The notes under the pieces were generated by a model. The model did not search any database, had not been told where the DNA came from, and saw nothing but the letters and a program-made list of their open reading frames with translations. Position numbers and translations under genes: made by a program. A DNA stretch of 64,000 bases from Actinomycetospora sp. NBRC 106375 (lineage in GTDB: Bacteria > Actinomycetota > Actinomycetes > Mycobacteriales > Pseudonocardiaceae): NCBI RefSeq assembly GCF_030269665.1, contig NZ_BSTS01000010.1, positions 62,001 through 126,000 of the forward strand, given 5' to 3'. Shown here one piece after another: positions 51,348 through 58,783 of the stretch; positions within the stretch are counted from its first letter, which is position 1, and each line of letters begins with the position of its first letter.

Positions 51348-51866
51348 TCACCGCCCCGCGGGCGCCGTCCCGTCGTGGAGCCGCTGCCACGCGGCGTCGA
51401 TGACCTGCCACCGCGCGAGGTTGTGCCGGGCGTCGGCGAGGGCGTCGTGCGCGTCCGCGGGCGCCGGCGGGAGCTCGGGGCGCCCGACGTCGTCCCAGCG
51501 CTGGCGCAGGTCGCGGGTGAAGCGCGGCAGCGCGCGCGGGAGGTCCGGCATCGCGCCCCAGAGCTGGGCGATCGCCACGTGGTCGTACGCCGCGTACCAG
51601 GCCCACAGCTCGACCGGGCCCTCGCCGGCGGTCACGAACTCGTAGAACGCCTCCCGGATCGCCAGGCGGCTGCGCCACGCCGGGTCCGAGGTCGGGGGCA
51701 GCTTGTCCAGGACGTTCTTCCGCACCCACGGACCGGCGCGCATCGGGTCGAACTGGCGCGAGATCGCGTAGAACTCGTGGCCCTGCTCGTCGACGACACC
51801 CACCGAGACCAGCTCGATCGTGGTCCCGTCCTCGATGAACTCGCAGTCGTAGAAATAGCGGGCCAC
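51348..51866 (-). CDS. 3'-5' exoribonuclease of the Rv2179c family
   Basis: A DEDDh exonuclease resembling oligoribonuclease/RNase T. MARYFYDCEFIEDGTTIELV carries the first Asp/Glu pair, WAWYAAYDHVAI the second Asp, and DAHDALADARHNLARW the His and last Asp. 172 aa. The GTG has CAGAAT 6 nt upstream (leaderless type). In M. tuberculosis the orthologue is adjacent to aroG as here. Confidence 0.9.
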   Translation of the reverse strand: MARYFYDCEFIEDGTTIELVSVGVVDEQGHEFYAISRQFDPMRAGPWVRKNVLDKLPPTSDPAWRSRLAIREAFYEFVTAGEGPVELWAWYAAYDHVAIAQLWGAMPDLPRALPRFTRDLRQRWDDVGRPELPPAPADAHDALADARHNLARWQVIDAAWQRLHDGTAPAGR

Positions 51867-51923
51867 GGGCGCATTCTGTCCGCAGCGGCCCCCGACCGCG
51901 TGACGGGGCCGCTCACGACGGGC

Positions 51924-52616
51924 TCAGGCCGCCTCGGCGTCGGCGCCCTTGTCCTTCATCGTGCTCGCGTAGACGTCGACGTACTCCTGCTCGGAGAGCG
52001 CGCGCACCGCGTCCATGACCTCGTCGGTGATCGCCCGTTCGACCTGCCGGTCGTCGGTGATCCCGTGGAAGCGGGAGAAGTCGAGGGGCTCCCCGATGCG
52101 GATGCCGATGCGGCAGGGCCGCCAGAAGCGGGAGCCGACGGGGTTGGCCCGGTCCGTGCCGATCATGGCGACGGGGACGACGGGCACGCCGGCCTCGAGC
52201 GCCATCCGGGCGACGCCCGTGCGGCCCTTGTAGAGACGTCCGTCGGGCGACCGGGTGCCCTCCGGGTAGATGCCGAAGAGCCGCCCCTCGCGCAGCACGC
52301 CGATCCCGGTGTCGAGCGCCGCCCGCGCCGCGCGGCCGTTGCCCCGCTCGATCGGCACCTGGCCCATGCCGGTGAAGAACCAGCGCTTGAGCGTGCCGAC
52401 CGGGCCGGGCTGGGTGAAGTACTCGGACTTGGCCGGGAAGGCCATCCGCCGGGGCACCATCAGCGGCAGGACGAACGAGTCGATCACCGCGAGGTGGTTC
52501 GACGCGACCAGCGCCCCGCCGCGGCGCGGCAGGTGCTCGGCGCCCTCGACCTGCGGGCGGAACGCCACGCGCATGAGCGGCCCGAGCAGGGCATATTTCA
52601 TGATCCAGTACAGCAC
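51924..52616 (-). CDS. 1-acyl-glycerol-3-phosphate acyltransferase-like (PlsC) protein
   Basis: Lysophospholipid or glycolipid acyltransferase. Motif I NHLAVIDSFVLP (H-x4-D), motif II region RWFFTGMGQVPIERG, motif III GIYPEGTRSPDGRLYKG, motif IV VPVVPVAMIGTD. About 230 aa. GTG at 52616 is chosen because GGAG is 5 bases upstream; a GTG at 52646 without such a site is possible. By position it corresponds to Rv2182c of M. tuberculosis. The acyl acceptor is unknown. Confidence 0.85.
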   Translation of the reverse strand: MLYWIMKYALLGPLMRVAFRPQVEGAEHLPRRGGALVASNHLAVIDSFVLPLMVPRRMAFPAKSEYFTQPGPVGTLKRWFFTGMGQVPIERGNGRAARAALDTGIGVLREGRLFGIYPEGTRSPDGRLYKGRTGVARMALEAGVPVVPVAMIGTDRANPVGSRFWRPCRIGIRIGEPLDFSRFHGITDDRQVERAITDEVMDAVRALSEQEYVDVYASTMKDKGADAEAA

Positions 52617-52874
52617 CCGGGCTCCGTTCCTCGCCGCCGTCGACACCGGTCCGTGGTGGCGTCCTCGACCCACTGTCGACCCTCTGTCGACCCATCTGCC
52701 CGTCGGTTGCGCCGAGCGTAGGCGTCCCCGGACCGGTCCGGGGAACCGTCCGGCGCGACACGACCCCCACCGCGTGACCCGGACGTGTGGGACGTGCCAC
52801 GATGGTGGTCCCGATCCGCTCCCCCGCCCGCCCGGCGGGTGCCGACGTCGCGCCGCCGCGCCCGGAGGAACCAC

Positions 52875-53702
52875 GTGCCCGTGATGCCCGGAGCCGAGCC
52901 GTTCGCCTCCGATCCCCGCGACGGCTCACGGGACATCGGCGTCGTGCTCAGCCACGGGCTCACCGGCACGCCGCAGAGCATGCGCGCCTGGGGCGAGTAC
53001 CTGGCCGGCGAGGGCGTCGGCGTCCGTGGGCCCCGCCTGCCCGGGCACGGCACCCGGTGGCAGGACCTCAACCGCACGCGCTGGCCGGACTGGTACGCCG
53101 AGGTGGAGCGCGCGGTCGACGACCTGCGGGGCGAGTACCGCTCGGTGTTCGTGTTCGGGCAGTCCATGGGCGGCACGCTGACGTTGCGCCTCGCGCAGGA
53201 GCGCGGCGACGACCTGGCCGGCATCGCCCTGGTCAACCCCTCGGTCACGACGCTGCGGCGCGACGCCGCGATCGCGCCGTACATCCAGTGGGTCGTGCCG
53301 TGGGTGCCGGGCGTCGCCAACGACATCCGCAAACCGGGGGTCACCGAGCTCGCGTACGACCGGCTGCCCACCCGTGCGGCCGTGTCGCTCACGGCGCTGT
53401 GGCGGCTGGTGCGCGCCGACCTGCCGCGGGTGCGGTGCCCCGTGCTGCTGTTCCACTCGCCGTCCGACCACGTGGTCGAGCCGGTGAACAGCACGCTCGT
53501 GCTCGAGGGCATCGGCTCCGACGACGTCACCGACGTCGTGCTTTCCGACAGCCACCACGTCGCGACCCTCGACAACGACGCCCCGACGATCTTCGCCGAC
53601 AGCCTGGCGTTCGTGCGCCGCGTGCACGCCGACCGCACCGGCGTTCCGACCGACTCCATCTCCGGCACCACCGCCGGGACCACCACAGGGACCACCGCAT
53701 GA
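52875..53702 (+). CDS. Monoacylglycerol lipase/carboxylesterase-like alpha/beta hydrolase
   Basis: Serine hydrolase with oxyanion HGLTGTPQSM, nucleophile FVFGQSMGGTLTLRLA, acid in LLFHSPSDHVVEP and His in SDSHHVATLDND, close to Est30-type carboxylesterases and bacterial monoglyceride lipases. 275 aa. GTG at 52875 is preceded by CGGAGGAA 4-8 bases away. The C-terminal tail SGTTAGTTTGTTA is a short Thr/Gly repeat. ATGA overlap with the next gene. It diverges from the acyltransferase, so both may work in glycerolipid turnover. Confidence 0.88.
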   Translation: MPVMPGAEPFASDPRDGSRDIGVVLSHGLTGTPQSMRAWGEYLAGEGVGVRGPRLPGHGTRWQDLNRTRWPDWYAEVERAVDDLRGEYRSVFVFGQSMGGTLTLRLAQERGDDLAGIALVNPSVTTLRRDAAIAPYIQWVVPWVPGVANDIRKPGVTELAYDRLPTRAAVSLTALWRLVRADLPRVRCPVLLFHSPSDHVVEPVNSTLVLEGIGSDDVTDVVLSDSHHVATLDNDAPTIFADSLAFVRRVHADRTGVPTDSISGTTAGTTTGTTA

Positions 53703-54316
53703 CCGCGCCCGAGCCCGACGGTCCGGACCAGACCCGCCCCGACCCGGCGGGACGCGACGCGGGTGGTGCCCGCCGTCCGGACCTGCCCGAGGACGTCGAC
53801 GCCGCCTTCGCCTCGATCGTCGCCGACTGGGCCGCCGACGGCGCGCCCCGCTGGCCCGACGAGGCGCCCGACGTCCCCGAGGCGCCCCGCCCCGCGACCG
53901 ACCCGCGCGACGACGGTCCGTCCTCGGGGCTCGGCACCGCCACCCCGCCCGGCGGGCAGCCCGCCCCGCGCGACCTGCCCGGGCGGCGTGCGCCGCGCCC
54001 CGGCACGGGTCCCCGCGTGGACCCGCCGGTGCCCGACGCCCGGCGGTCCCCGCCCGCGCGGCCCACCGAGGACGAGCACTACGTGCCGCCGGACCCGCCG
54101 CCGCTGCCCCGACTCGGCCTGAGCAGCCTGCTCGGCATCGGCCTGCTGATCGTCGGGGTCGTCCTGCTGGCGGTGCCCGGCTTGCTCGGCGGACCCATCG
54201 GGCTGGGCATCGTGCCCGGCCTGCTCGCGATGACCGCCGGCCTGGGCTGGCTCGTGTTCGGGCTCCGGCGCGGCCGCGGGTCCGACGACGGGTCGGACGA
54301 CGGCGCCATCCTCTAG
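53699..54316 (+). CDS. Two-TM membrane protein with DEHYVPPDPPPLPRL motif
   Basis: 205 aa. An acidic N-terminal helix (DLPEDVDAAFASIVADWAAD) is followed by a long Pro/Arg/Asp-rich linker, the motif DEHYVPPDPPPLPRL, and two TM helices (LLGIGLLIVGVVLLAVPGLL and GIVPGLLAMTAGLGWLVFG). The motif recurs in actinobacterial membrane proteins of unknown function. It starts with an ATGA overlap to the esterase; its stop TAG overlaps the stop of glk on the other strand within one CTAG. Confidence 0.8.
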   Translation: MTAPEPDGPDQTRPDPAGRDAGGARRPDLPEDVDAAFASIVADWAADGAPRWPDEAPDVPEAPRPATDPRDDGPSSGLGTATPPGGQPAPRDLPGRRAPRPGTGPRVDPPVPDARRSPPARPTEDEHYVPPDPPPLPRLGLSSLLGIGLLIVGVVLLAVPGLLGGPIGLGIVPGLLAMTAGLGWLVFGLRRGRGSDDGSDDGAIL

Positions 54317-55254
54317 CCGCCCGCACGCTCCCGGGCGTCCAGCGCCGCGCCGATCACGCCCGCACGCCCGCCGAGCTCGGCGGTCCTGATGTCGGCCAGC
54401 CGGCGGTGTCCGTTGCCGGTGACCTCCTCGGCGTAGCGGCGCCGGGCGCGCTCGAGGTAGAGCGGCGCCGACGCGGACACCTCGCCGCCCACCACGACGA
54501 CGTCGGGGTCGAAGACGTCGGCGACCAGGGCGAGCGCCTGTCCCAGCCAGTCGGCGAACTCCGCGACCACCCGCAGGGCCAGGGCGTCGCCCTGCTCGGC
54601 GGCCCGCGCGACGTCGCGGCCGGTCAGGGGCTCGGCCCGTTCCCAGGCGGCGCGCAGCACCGAGAGGTCGTCGGTCGCGGCGACCAGCTCCTCCGCCGAC
54701 CGGCCCAGCGCGCTGCCGCTGCAGTACCGCTCGAGGCAGCCGGACTTGCCACAGGGACAGGGACGACCGCCCCGCACCACGGTGAGGTGCCCGAGCTCGG
54801 GCGCCACGCCGTGGGCGCCCCGGAACACGGCCCCGTCGATCAGCAGGGCCGCGCCGATCCCGGTGCCGAGCGCCACCAGGACGGCCACCGAGGCGCCGGC
54901 GGCGGCGCCGACCCGGTGCTCGGCCAGCCCGGCGGCGTTCGCGTCGTGCTCGATGACCACCGGCAGGGCCAGCCGTTCGGCCAGGCGGTCGACCACCGGG
55001 TCGTCGCGCCACGGCAGGTGGGCCCCGAAGGCGACCGTGCGCCGGTCGGGGTCGACGAACCCGGCCACGGCCAGGCCGACCGCGCGGACGGGGTGGGTCG
55101 CGGCGAGCCCGCCGACCAGCTCCACCACCGTGTCGTCGAGCGCCGACGCCGCGCGGGCGGTCGGGGCCGCGGCCTCGGCCAGGACCCGGCCCTCGCCGTC
55201 GACCACCGCGGCGCGCACCGACGTCCCGCCGATGTCGACGCCGACCGTCAGCAC
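54313..55254 (-). CDS. glk: ROK-family glucokinase
   Basis: ATP-dependent sugar kinase. ATP loop VGVDIGGTSVRAAVV, sugar site VIEHDANAAGLAEHR, the ROK Cys/His zinc motif GVAPELGHLTV with CPCGKSGCLE. 313 aa. GTG at 55254; its first codons overlap the end of the upstream CxxC gene by 7 nt. Substrate is most likely glucose, but ROK kinases also use fructose or N-acetyl sugars. Confidence 0.9.
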   Translation of the reverse strand: MLTVGVDIGGTSVRAAVVDGEGRVLAEAAAPTARAASALDDTVVELVGGLAATHPVRAVGLAVAGFVDPDRRTVAFGAHLPWRDDPVVDRLAERLALPVVIEHDANAAGLAEHRVGAAAGASVAVLVALGTGIGAALLIDGAVFRGAHGVAPELGHLTVVRGGRPCPCGKSGCLERYCSGSALGRSAEELVAATDDLSVLRAAWERAEPLTGRDVARAAEQGDALALRVVAEFADWLGQALALVADVFDPDVVVVGGEVSASAPLYLERARRRYAEEVTGNGHRRLADIRTAELGGRAGVIGAALDARERAGG

Positions 55255-56477
55255 AGCGGCTCGGTGTCGCTGGTGTCCCCGGGCGCGGCGCCGGACCGCC
55301 GTGGCGGGCGACGGATCGCGATGCGCTGGACGGACGGACGCGCTGGGGCGGTGGGTGTCCCGTCCCGTCCCGGCCTGGCGGTACCCGACGCGGCCGAGCG
55401 GGCGGTCTCCGGTGCCGTCGTCGAACGGGTCGCGGGCGGCGGGGTCCCCGGGGATCCCGCTGCCGCCGCTGATGTCGGCGTCGGCGCTGGCGTCGCCGCG
55501 GCGGTCGCCGCGGGCCGCGGGGTCGCCGCGGGCCGGGCGCTCGCCCGGCGCGGTGCCGGTCGGGGCCCGGCGCCGGACGCCCGGGGTCCCGGCCGCGGTG
55601 CGCCGACCGGGGCGCCGTCGTCCGGCGTGGCGTCCTGCTCGGGACGGGCGTCGGTCGGGGCGGCGCGGCGCGCGGCGTCGCGGCCGGCGGTGCTCGTGCC
55701 CGGCGTCGCCTCCGCCGCCGACCTCCCGGCGCCTTCGGGGTCACGGAAGGCGGCGGACCGCGGCGAGGCCCGGCGGATCGGCACCCGGCGCCGCGCCCGG
55801 GCGTCCGCGGCGGAACCGACGTCCCGGACGTCGCCAGGGGCCGCAGGCGTGCCCGACGGCACCCCGTCGCCCGTCTCGTCGGGGACCGTCTCGTCGGGGA
55901 CCTCGTCATCCACGGCGGGGACCTCGTCGTCCACCGCGGGGTCCTCGTCGTCCACGGCGGGGACCTCGTCGTCCACGGCGGGGACCTCGTCGTCCACCGC
56001 GGGGTCCTCGACGGAGCCGGGACTCGCGCCCCAGCCGTCCCATGCGCCCCACTCTGCCGGCCAACCGGGCGGCGGCCCGCTGCCGGGGCCGGGGGTCGCC
56101 TCGGGAGCCGGCCCGCGACCGTGCCCGTGCCCGCCGTCCTGGTGGGTCTGCAGCATGAGCCGCAGCAACATCATCAGCCCGGACGCCTGCTCCGCGAGGC
56201 GCGCCGTCAGCTCGGGCTGCTCGCCGCGCAGGGCCGCGACGAGGGCGCAGACCGGGCACCACGCGCACGGGCCGGGGCTCTGCGGCGGGCGCATCCCCAG
56301 CCGGCGCGATCCGGTCACGCCGTCGGATCCCGGGGGCCGGGCCGCGGCGTCGGTCGGCACGTCCATCCGCGTGCCGAGCCAGTCGAGCAGGGCCGACGCC
56401 GTCGCGCGGGCCTCCTCGGTCAGCCGCTCCTGCGCCGCCCGGCCGGCGTCGCCCGCACCGCCCCCCTGGCCGGTCAC
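55248..56477 (-). CDS. CxxC protein with acidic heptad repeats and long disordered tail
   Basis: Unknown function, 409 aa. A helical N-terminal part (LTEEARATASALLDWLGTRM) is followed by a conserved-looking CAWCPVCALVAALRG with a metal-type CxxC, then PELTARLAEQASGLMMLLRLML. After residue 150 the protein is low complexity: five PAVDDEV-type units, then Pro/Ala/Thr/Arg-rich sequence to the end. The GTG at 56477 overlaps the ArsA-like stop as GTGA and is preferred to the GTG at 56486. Relatives of the N-terminal half occur next to ArsA-like and SRPBCC genes in actinobacteria; here the tail is much longer. Confidence 0.75.
   Translation of the reverse strand: MTGQGGGAGDAGRAAQERLTEEARATASALLDWLGTRMDVPTDAAARPPGSDGVTGSRRLGMRPPQSPGPCAWCPVCALVAALRGEQPELTARLAEQASGLMMLLRLMLQTHQDGGHGHGRGPAPEATPGPGSGPPPGWPAEWGAWDGWGASPGSVEDPAVDDEVPAVDDEVPAVDDEDPAVDDEVPAVDDEVPDETVPDETGDGVPSGTPAAPGDVRDVGSAADARARRRVPIRRASPRSAAFRDPEGAGRSAAEATPGTSTAGRDAARRAAPTDARPEQDATPDDGAPVGAPRPGPRASGAGPRPAPRRASARPAATPRPAATAAATPAPTPTSAAAAGSPGTPPPATRSTTAPETARSAASGTARPGRDGTPTAPARPSVQRIAIRRPPRRSGAAPGDTSDTEPLC
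55897..56010. repeat. 21-bp tandem repeat, about five units
   Basis: A repeat of the type GGGGACCTCGTCGTCCACG, with one or two base changes per unit, encodes PAVDDEV/PAVDDED on the minus strand. Confidence 0.75.
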
Positions 56478-57706
56478 CGCATCCACACCGACGGGTCGGG
56501 GCGGAAGACCACCGAGAGCAGGTCGTCGGCGAGGTCCGCGCCGGTCACCTCGCAGCGGCGCAGCACGGGCGGCAGGGCGACCGCCCGGCGGCGGCCGTCG
56601 ACGGTGACGGCCAGCTCGTCCCCGATGCGCGCGAGATCGACGTCGGCGTCACCGATCCCCGCGACGTGCAGGTCGAGCACGAACTCGCTCTCCTGCTCCG
56701 TCCCGGTGCCGGCGGTGCGCCGCACGGCCACGAGGGCCCGCCCGATCGGCCCGTCGAGCGGGTCGTCGTCGCCGTAGAGGGTGTCGGCGAGATCGGCGAG
56801 GGCGTCGACACCGACGGGCTCGCCCGGGTGGTGGGCGACACGCCGGACGGGGACGTCGCCTCCGGCGCCGGCGAGGTCGGCGAGCACCGTCTCCTGCTCG
56901 GCGCGCCGGGCCCGGACCCAGTTCGCGGCCGCGCCCCGTCCTTTGCCGGCGTCCGGGACGAGCCGGTTGGCCACCATCCCGTCGACGTGCAGGCCGTGCA
57001 GGGCCAGCGCGGTCAGGGTGCGTCGTGTCTCGGCGGCGACGACCCGTTCGGGGGTGAGGACCAGGCGGATCGTGGTGGTGCGGTGGTCGCCGAGCAGGTC
57101 GCGCAGGCCGGCGAGCTGCTCGGCCAGCCGCGACAGCGACGCCGCCGCGGCGTCCCACTTCGCGACCGTCGCGCTGCTGCCGGCGAGCCCGGCGAGGACC
57201 CCGCGGACCGCCCGGCGGTGCGCGGGGAACAGCCGCTCGAGGTAGGAACCGAGGGCCTCGGGCAGAGCGAGCAGCCGCAGGGTCTCGGCGGTCGGTCCGC
57301 AGTCGACGACCACGACCTCCCAGGGACCGTCGACGGTCGCACGCCGTACGTCCTCGAGGGCGAGGAGCTCCTCGACGCCCGGCAGCACGGTCAGCTCGTC
57401 GGCGACCATCTCGTCGACCCCGGCCCCCGCGAGCAGGGTGCGCAGCTGGGTGCGGAGAGGTTCCCAGGCGTCGTCGACCAGCGCGCGGGTGTCGATGTGG
57501 GCCGCGAAGAGGCCCGGGAAGGTCTCGGGCGCGACCTCGGTGGGCGTGCCGTCGAGACGGGCGGCGAACGCGTCGCCCAGGGAGTGCGCGGGGTCCGCGG
57601 ACAGGACGAGCACCTTGCGCCCGCCACGGGCGAGCGCGACCGCCGTCGCGGCCGCCGTGGTGGTCTTCCCGACCCCGCCCTTGCCGGTGAACAGCAGGAC
57701 CCGCAC
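56474..57706 (-). CDS. ArsA/GET3-like ATPase
   Basis: P-loop ATPase of the ArsA family. FTGKGGVGKTTTAAATAVAL (deviant Walker A), LVLSADPAHSLGDAF (switch I), VVVVDCGPTAETLRLLALPE (switch II). A C-terminal small beta domain (FVLDLHVAGIGDADVDL, ELAVTVDGRRRAVALPPVLRR) resembles an ArsA-HSP20 fold. 410 aa. No arsenite pump genes are near. The actinobacterial clade sits beside SRPBCC and fadD15 genes (Rv2184c-Rv2187), so a role in membrane or envelope protein handling is more likely than arsenic export. GTG directly follows the SRPBCC stop. Confidence 0.87.
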   Translation of the reverse strand: MRVLLFTGKGGVGKTTTAAATAVALARGGRKVLVLSADPAHSLGDAFAARLDGTPTEVAPETFPGLFAAHIDTRALVDDAWEPLRTQLRTLLAGAGVDEMVADELTVLPGVEELLALEDVRRATVDGPWEVVVVDCGPTAETLRLLALPEALGSYLERLFPAHRRAVRGVLAGLAGSSATVAKWDAAAASLSRLAEQLAGLRDLLGDHRTTTIRLVLTPERVVAAETRRTLTALALHGLHVDGMVANRLVPDAGKGRGAAANWVRARRAEQETVLADLAGAGGDVPVRRVAHHPGEPVGVDALADLADTLYGDDDPLDGPIGRALVAVRRTAGTGTEQESEFVLDLHVAGIGDADVDLARIGDELAVTVDGRRRAVALPPVLRRCEVTGADLADDLLSVVFRPDPSVWMR

Positions 57707-58135
57707 TCAGCCCTCCACGCGACGCTTCAGCCCGGTCAGTGCCTGATCCATGATCCGCTTCTCGGCGCGTCGCTTGAGCATGCCGGGCAGCGGCACGGCG
57801 AGATCCACCGACAGGGTGTAGGTGACCTCGGTGCCGTCGCCGGCCTCCGCCAGCCGGTAGCGGCCGCGCTGGGAGCGCTGCATCTGCCCGGAGACGAGGT
57901 CCCAGGTGACGCCGTCGTCCTGCCAGTCGTAGGCCAGCACGTAGGTGTCCTTGATCGGCCCGGCGTCGAGGGAGAAGCGGACCTGCTCCGGACGTCCCTC
58001 GTCGTCGTGCGTGAGCACCGAGGCCGAGGTGATCGAGTCAGCCCACTCCGGGTAGGCCGGGAAGTCGGCGATGACCCCGAGGACATCGGAGGCCGGGGCC
58101 GCGATGGTGATGGACTGGGTCGACTCGTCGGCCAT
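57707..58135 (-). CDS. SRPBCC (START-like) protein, TB16.3/Rv2185c type
   Basis: 142 aa hydrophobic-ligand-binding fold: QSITIAAPASDVLGVIADF, PEWADSITSASVL, then TYTLSVDLAVPLPGMLKRRAE and a long C-terminal helix (MDQALTGLKRRVEG). Matches the position of M. tuberculosis Rv2185c. ATG at 58135 has TAGCCT 8 nt upstream and no ribosome-binding site. Its TGA touches the GTG of the ArsA-like gene. Ligand unknown, probably a lipid. Confidence 0.88.
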   Translation of the reverse strand: MADESTQSITIAAPASDVLGVIADFPAYPEWADSITSASVLTHDDEGRPEQVRFSLDAGPIKDTYVLAYDWQDDGVTWDLVSGQMQRSQRGRYRLAEAGDGTEVTYTLSVDLAVPLPGMLKRRAEKRIMDQALTGLKRRVEG

Positions 58136-58200
58136 GGCGCGGAAGGCTACCGCCGAGCCCGACGCGCACGTCACGCCCGGTGCACCCCGTCCGGAGCGCC

Positions 58201-58248
58201 GTGACCAGGCCCTCACCGGGCCGGATCGGCGTGATCGGGCCCTCACCG
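58201..58248. repeat. 30-bp-period direct repeat
   Basis: GTGACCAGGCCCTCACCG (58201-58218) and GTGATCGGGCCCTCACCG (58231-58248) differ at two positions; the second overlaps the stop of the next SRPBCC gene. Confidence 0.7.
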
Positions 58249-58638
58249 CTCCCCGGTCGGGAGCGGTGGCACGCCCGGCGATCGGCCGGCCTCGAGACGG
58301 TCCTTGAGCGCGAACGCCAGTGCCTTCGCCGCGCGCTGGCGGCGGACGCCCTCCCGGGTCGCCGCCCGCCGCGAGAGGGTCCCGTCGGCCGGGTCGACGC
58401 GCAGGAAGTAGTGCAGCACCGTGCCGTCGCCGACGGCCTCGAGCCAGACCTCCATGCTGCCCCGCCACGCGTCGCCGACGACACTCCAGCGCACGCCCTG
58501 GGGGCCGCGGTCGGCGAAGACGCGCAGCGCGAGGTCCGGCCAGAGCCGACGCCATGCCGCCGGGTCGGCGAACTCGGCCGCCAGGCGCTCGGGCGGCACG
58601 GCGAGGAACGTCTCGTCCACCACATCCACGCTCGCCAC
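58243..58638 (-). CDS. Second SRPBCC-like protein, Rv2186c type
   Basis: 131 aa. The N-terminal VDVVDETFLAVPPERLAAEF and SMEVWLEAVGDGTVLHYFLRVDP follow the START-like pattern, and a basic helix (RRAATREGVRRQRAAKALAF) follows. Position equals Rv2186c of M. tuberculosis. GTG at 58638; GACGCT lies 7 nt upstream, so the mRNA may be leaderless. Pairs with the SRPBCC gene 100 bp downstream. Confidence 0.85.
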   Translation of the reverse strand: MASVDVVDETFLAVPPERLAAEFADPAAWRRLWPDLALRVFADRGPQGVRWSVVGDAWRGSMEVWLEAVGDGTVLHYFLRVDPADGTLSRRAATREGVRRQRAAKALAFALKDRLEAGRSPGVPPLPTGER

Positions 58639-58731
58639 GGGTCCCAGCGTCCCAGGACCCCTCCTTCTCCGTCCGTCACGCCCCGCGCGGCTGGGCGAAA
58701 TGTCCGGCTACCGGGAGGTAGACCCCGCGAC

Positions 58732-58737
58732 TAGGGT
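58732..58737 (+). promoter_or_regulatory. -10 box of fadD15
   Basis: TAGGGT on the plus strand would start the transcript near 58744, about 40 nt before the ATG at 58784 and upstream of GCAGGAG. Confidence 0.5.
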
Positions 58738-58783
58738 CACAGCCGGACGCAGCGAGGCGCGCGGGGCAGGAGTGGTGGACGAG

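Noticed and set aside
56474-57706. Arsenite efflux ATPase
   Set aside because: No arsB, arsC, arsD or arsR nearby; synteny with lipid and SRPBCC genes points elsewhere.
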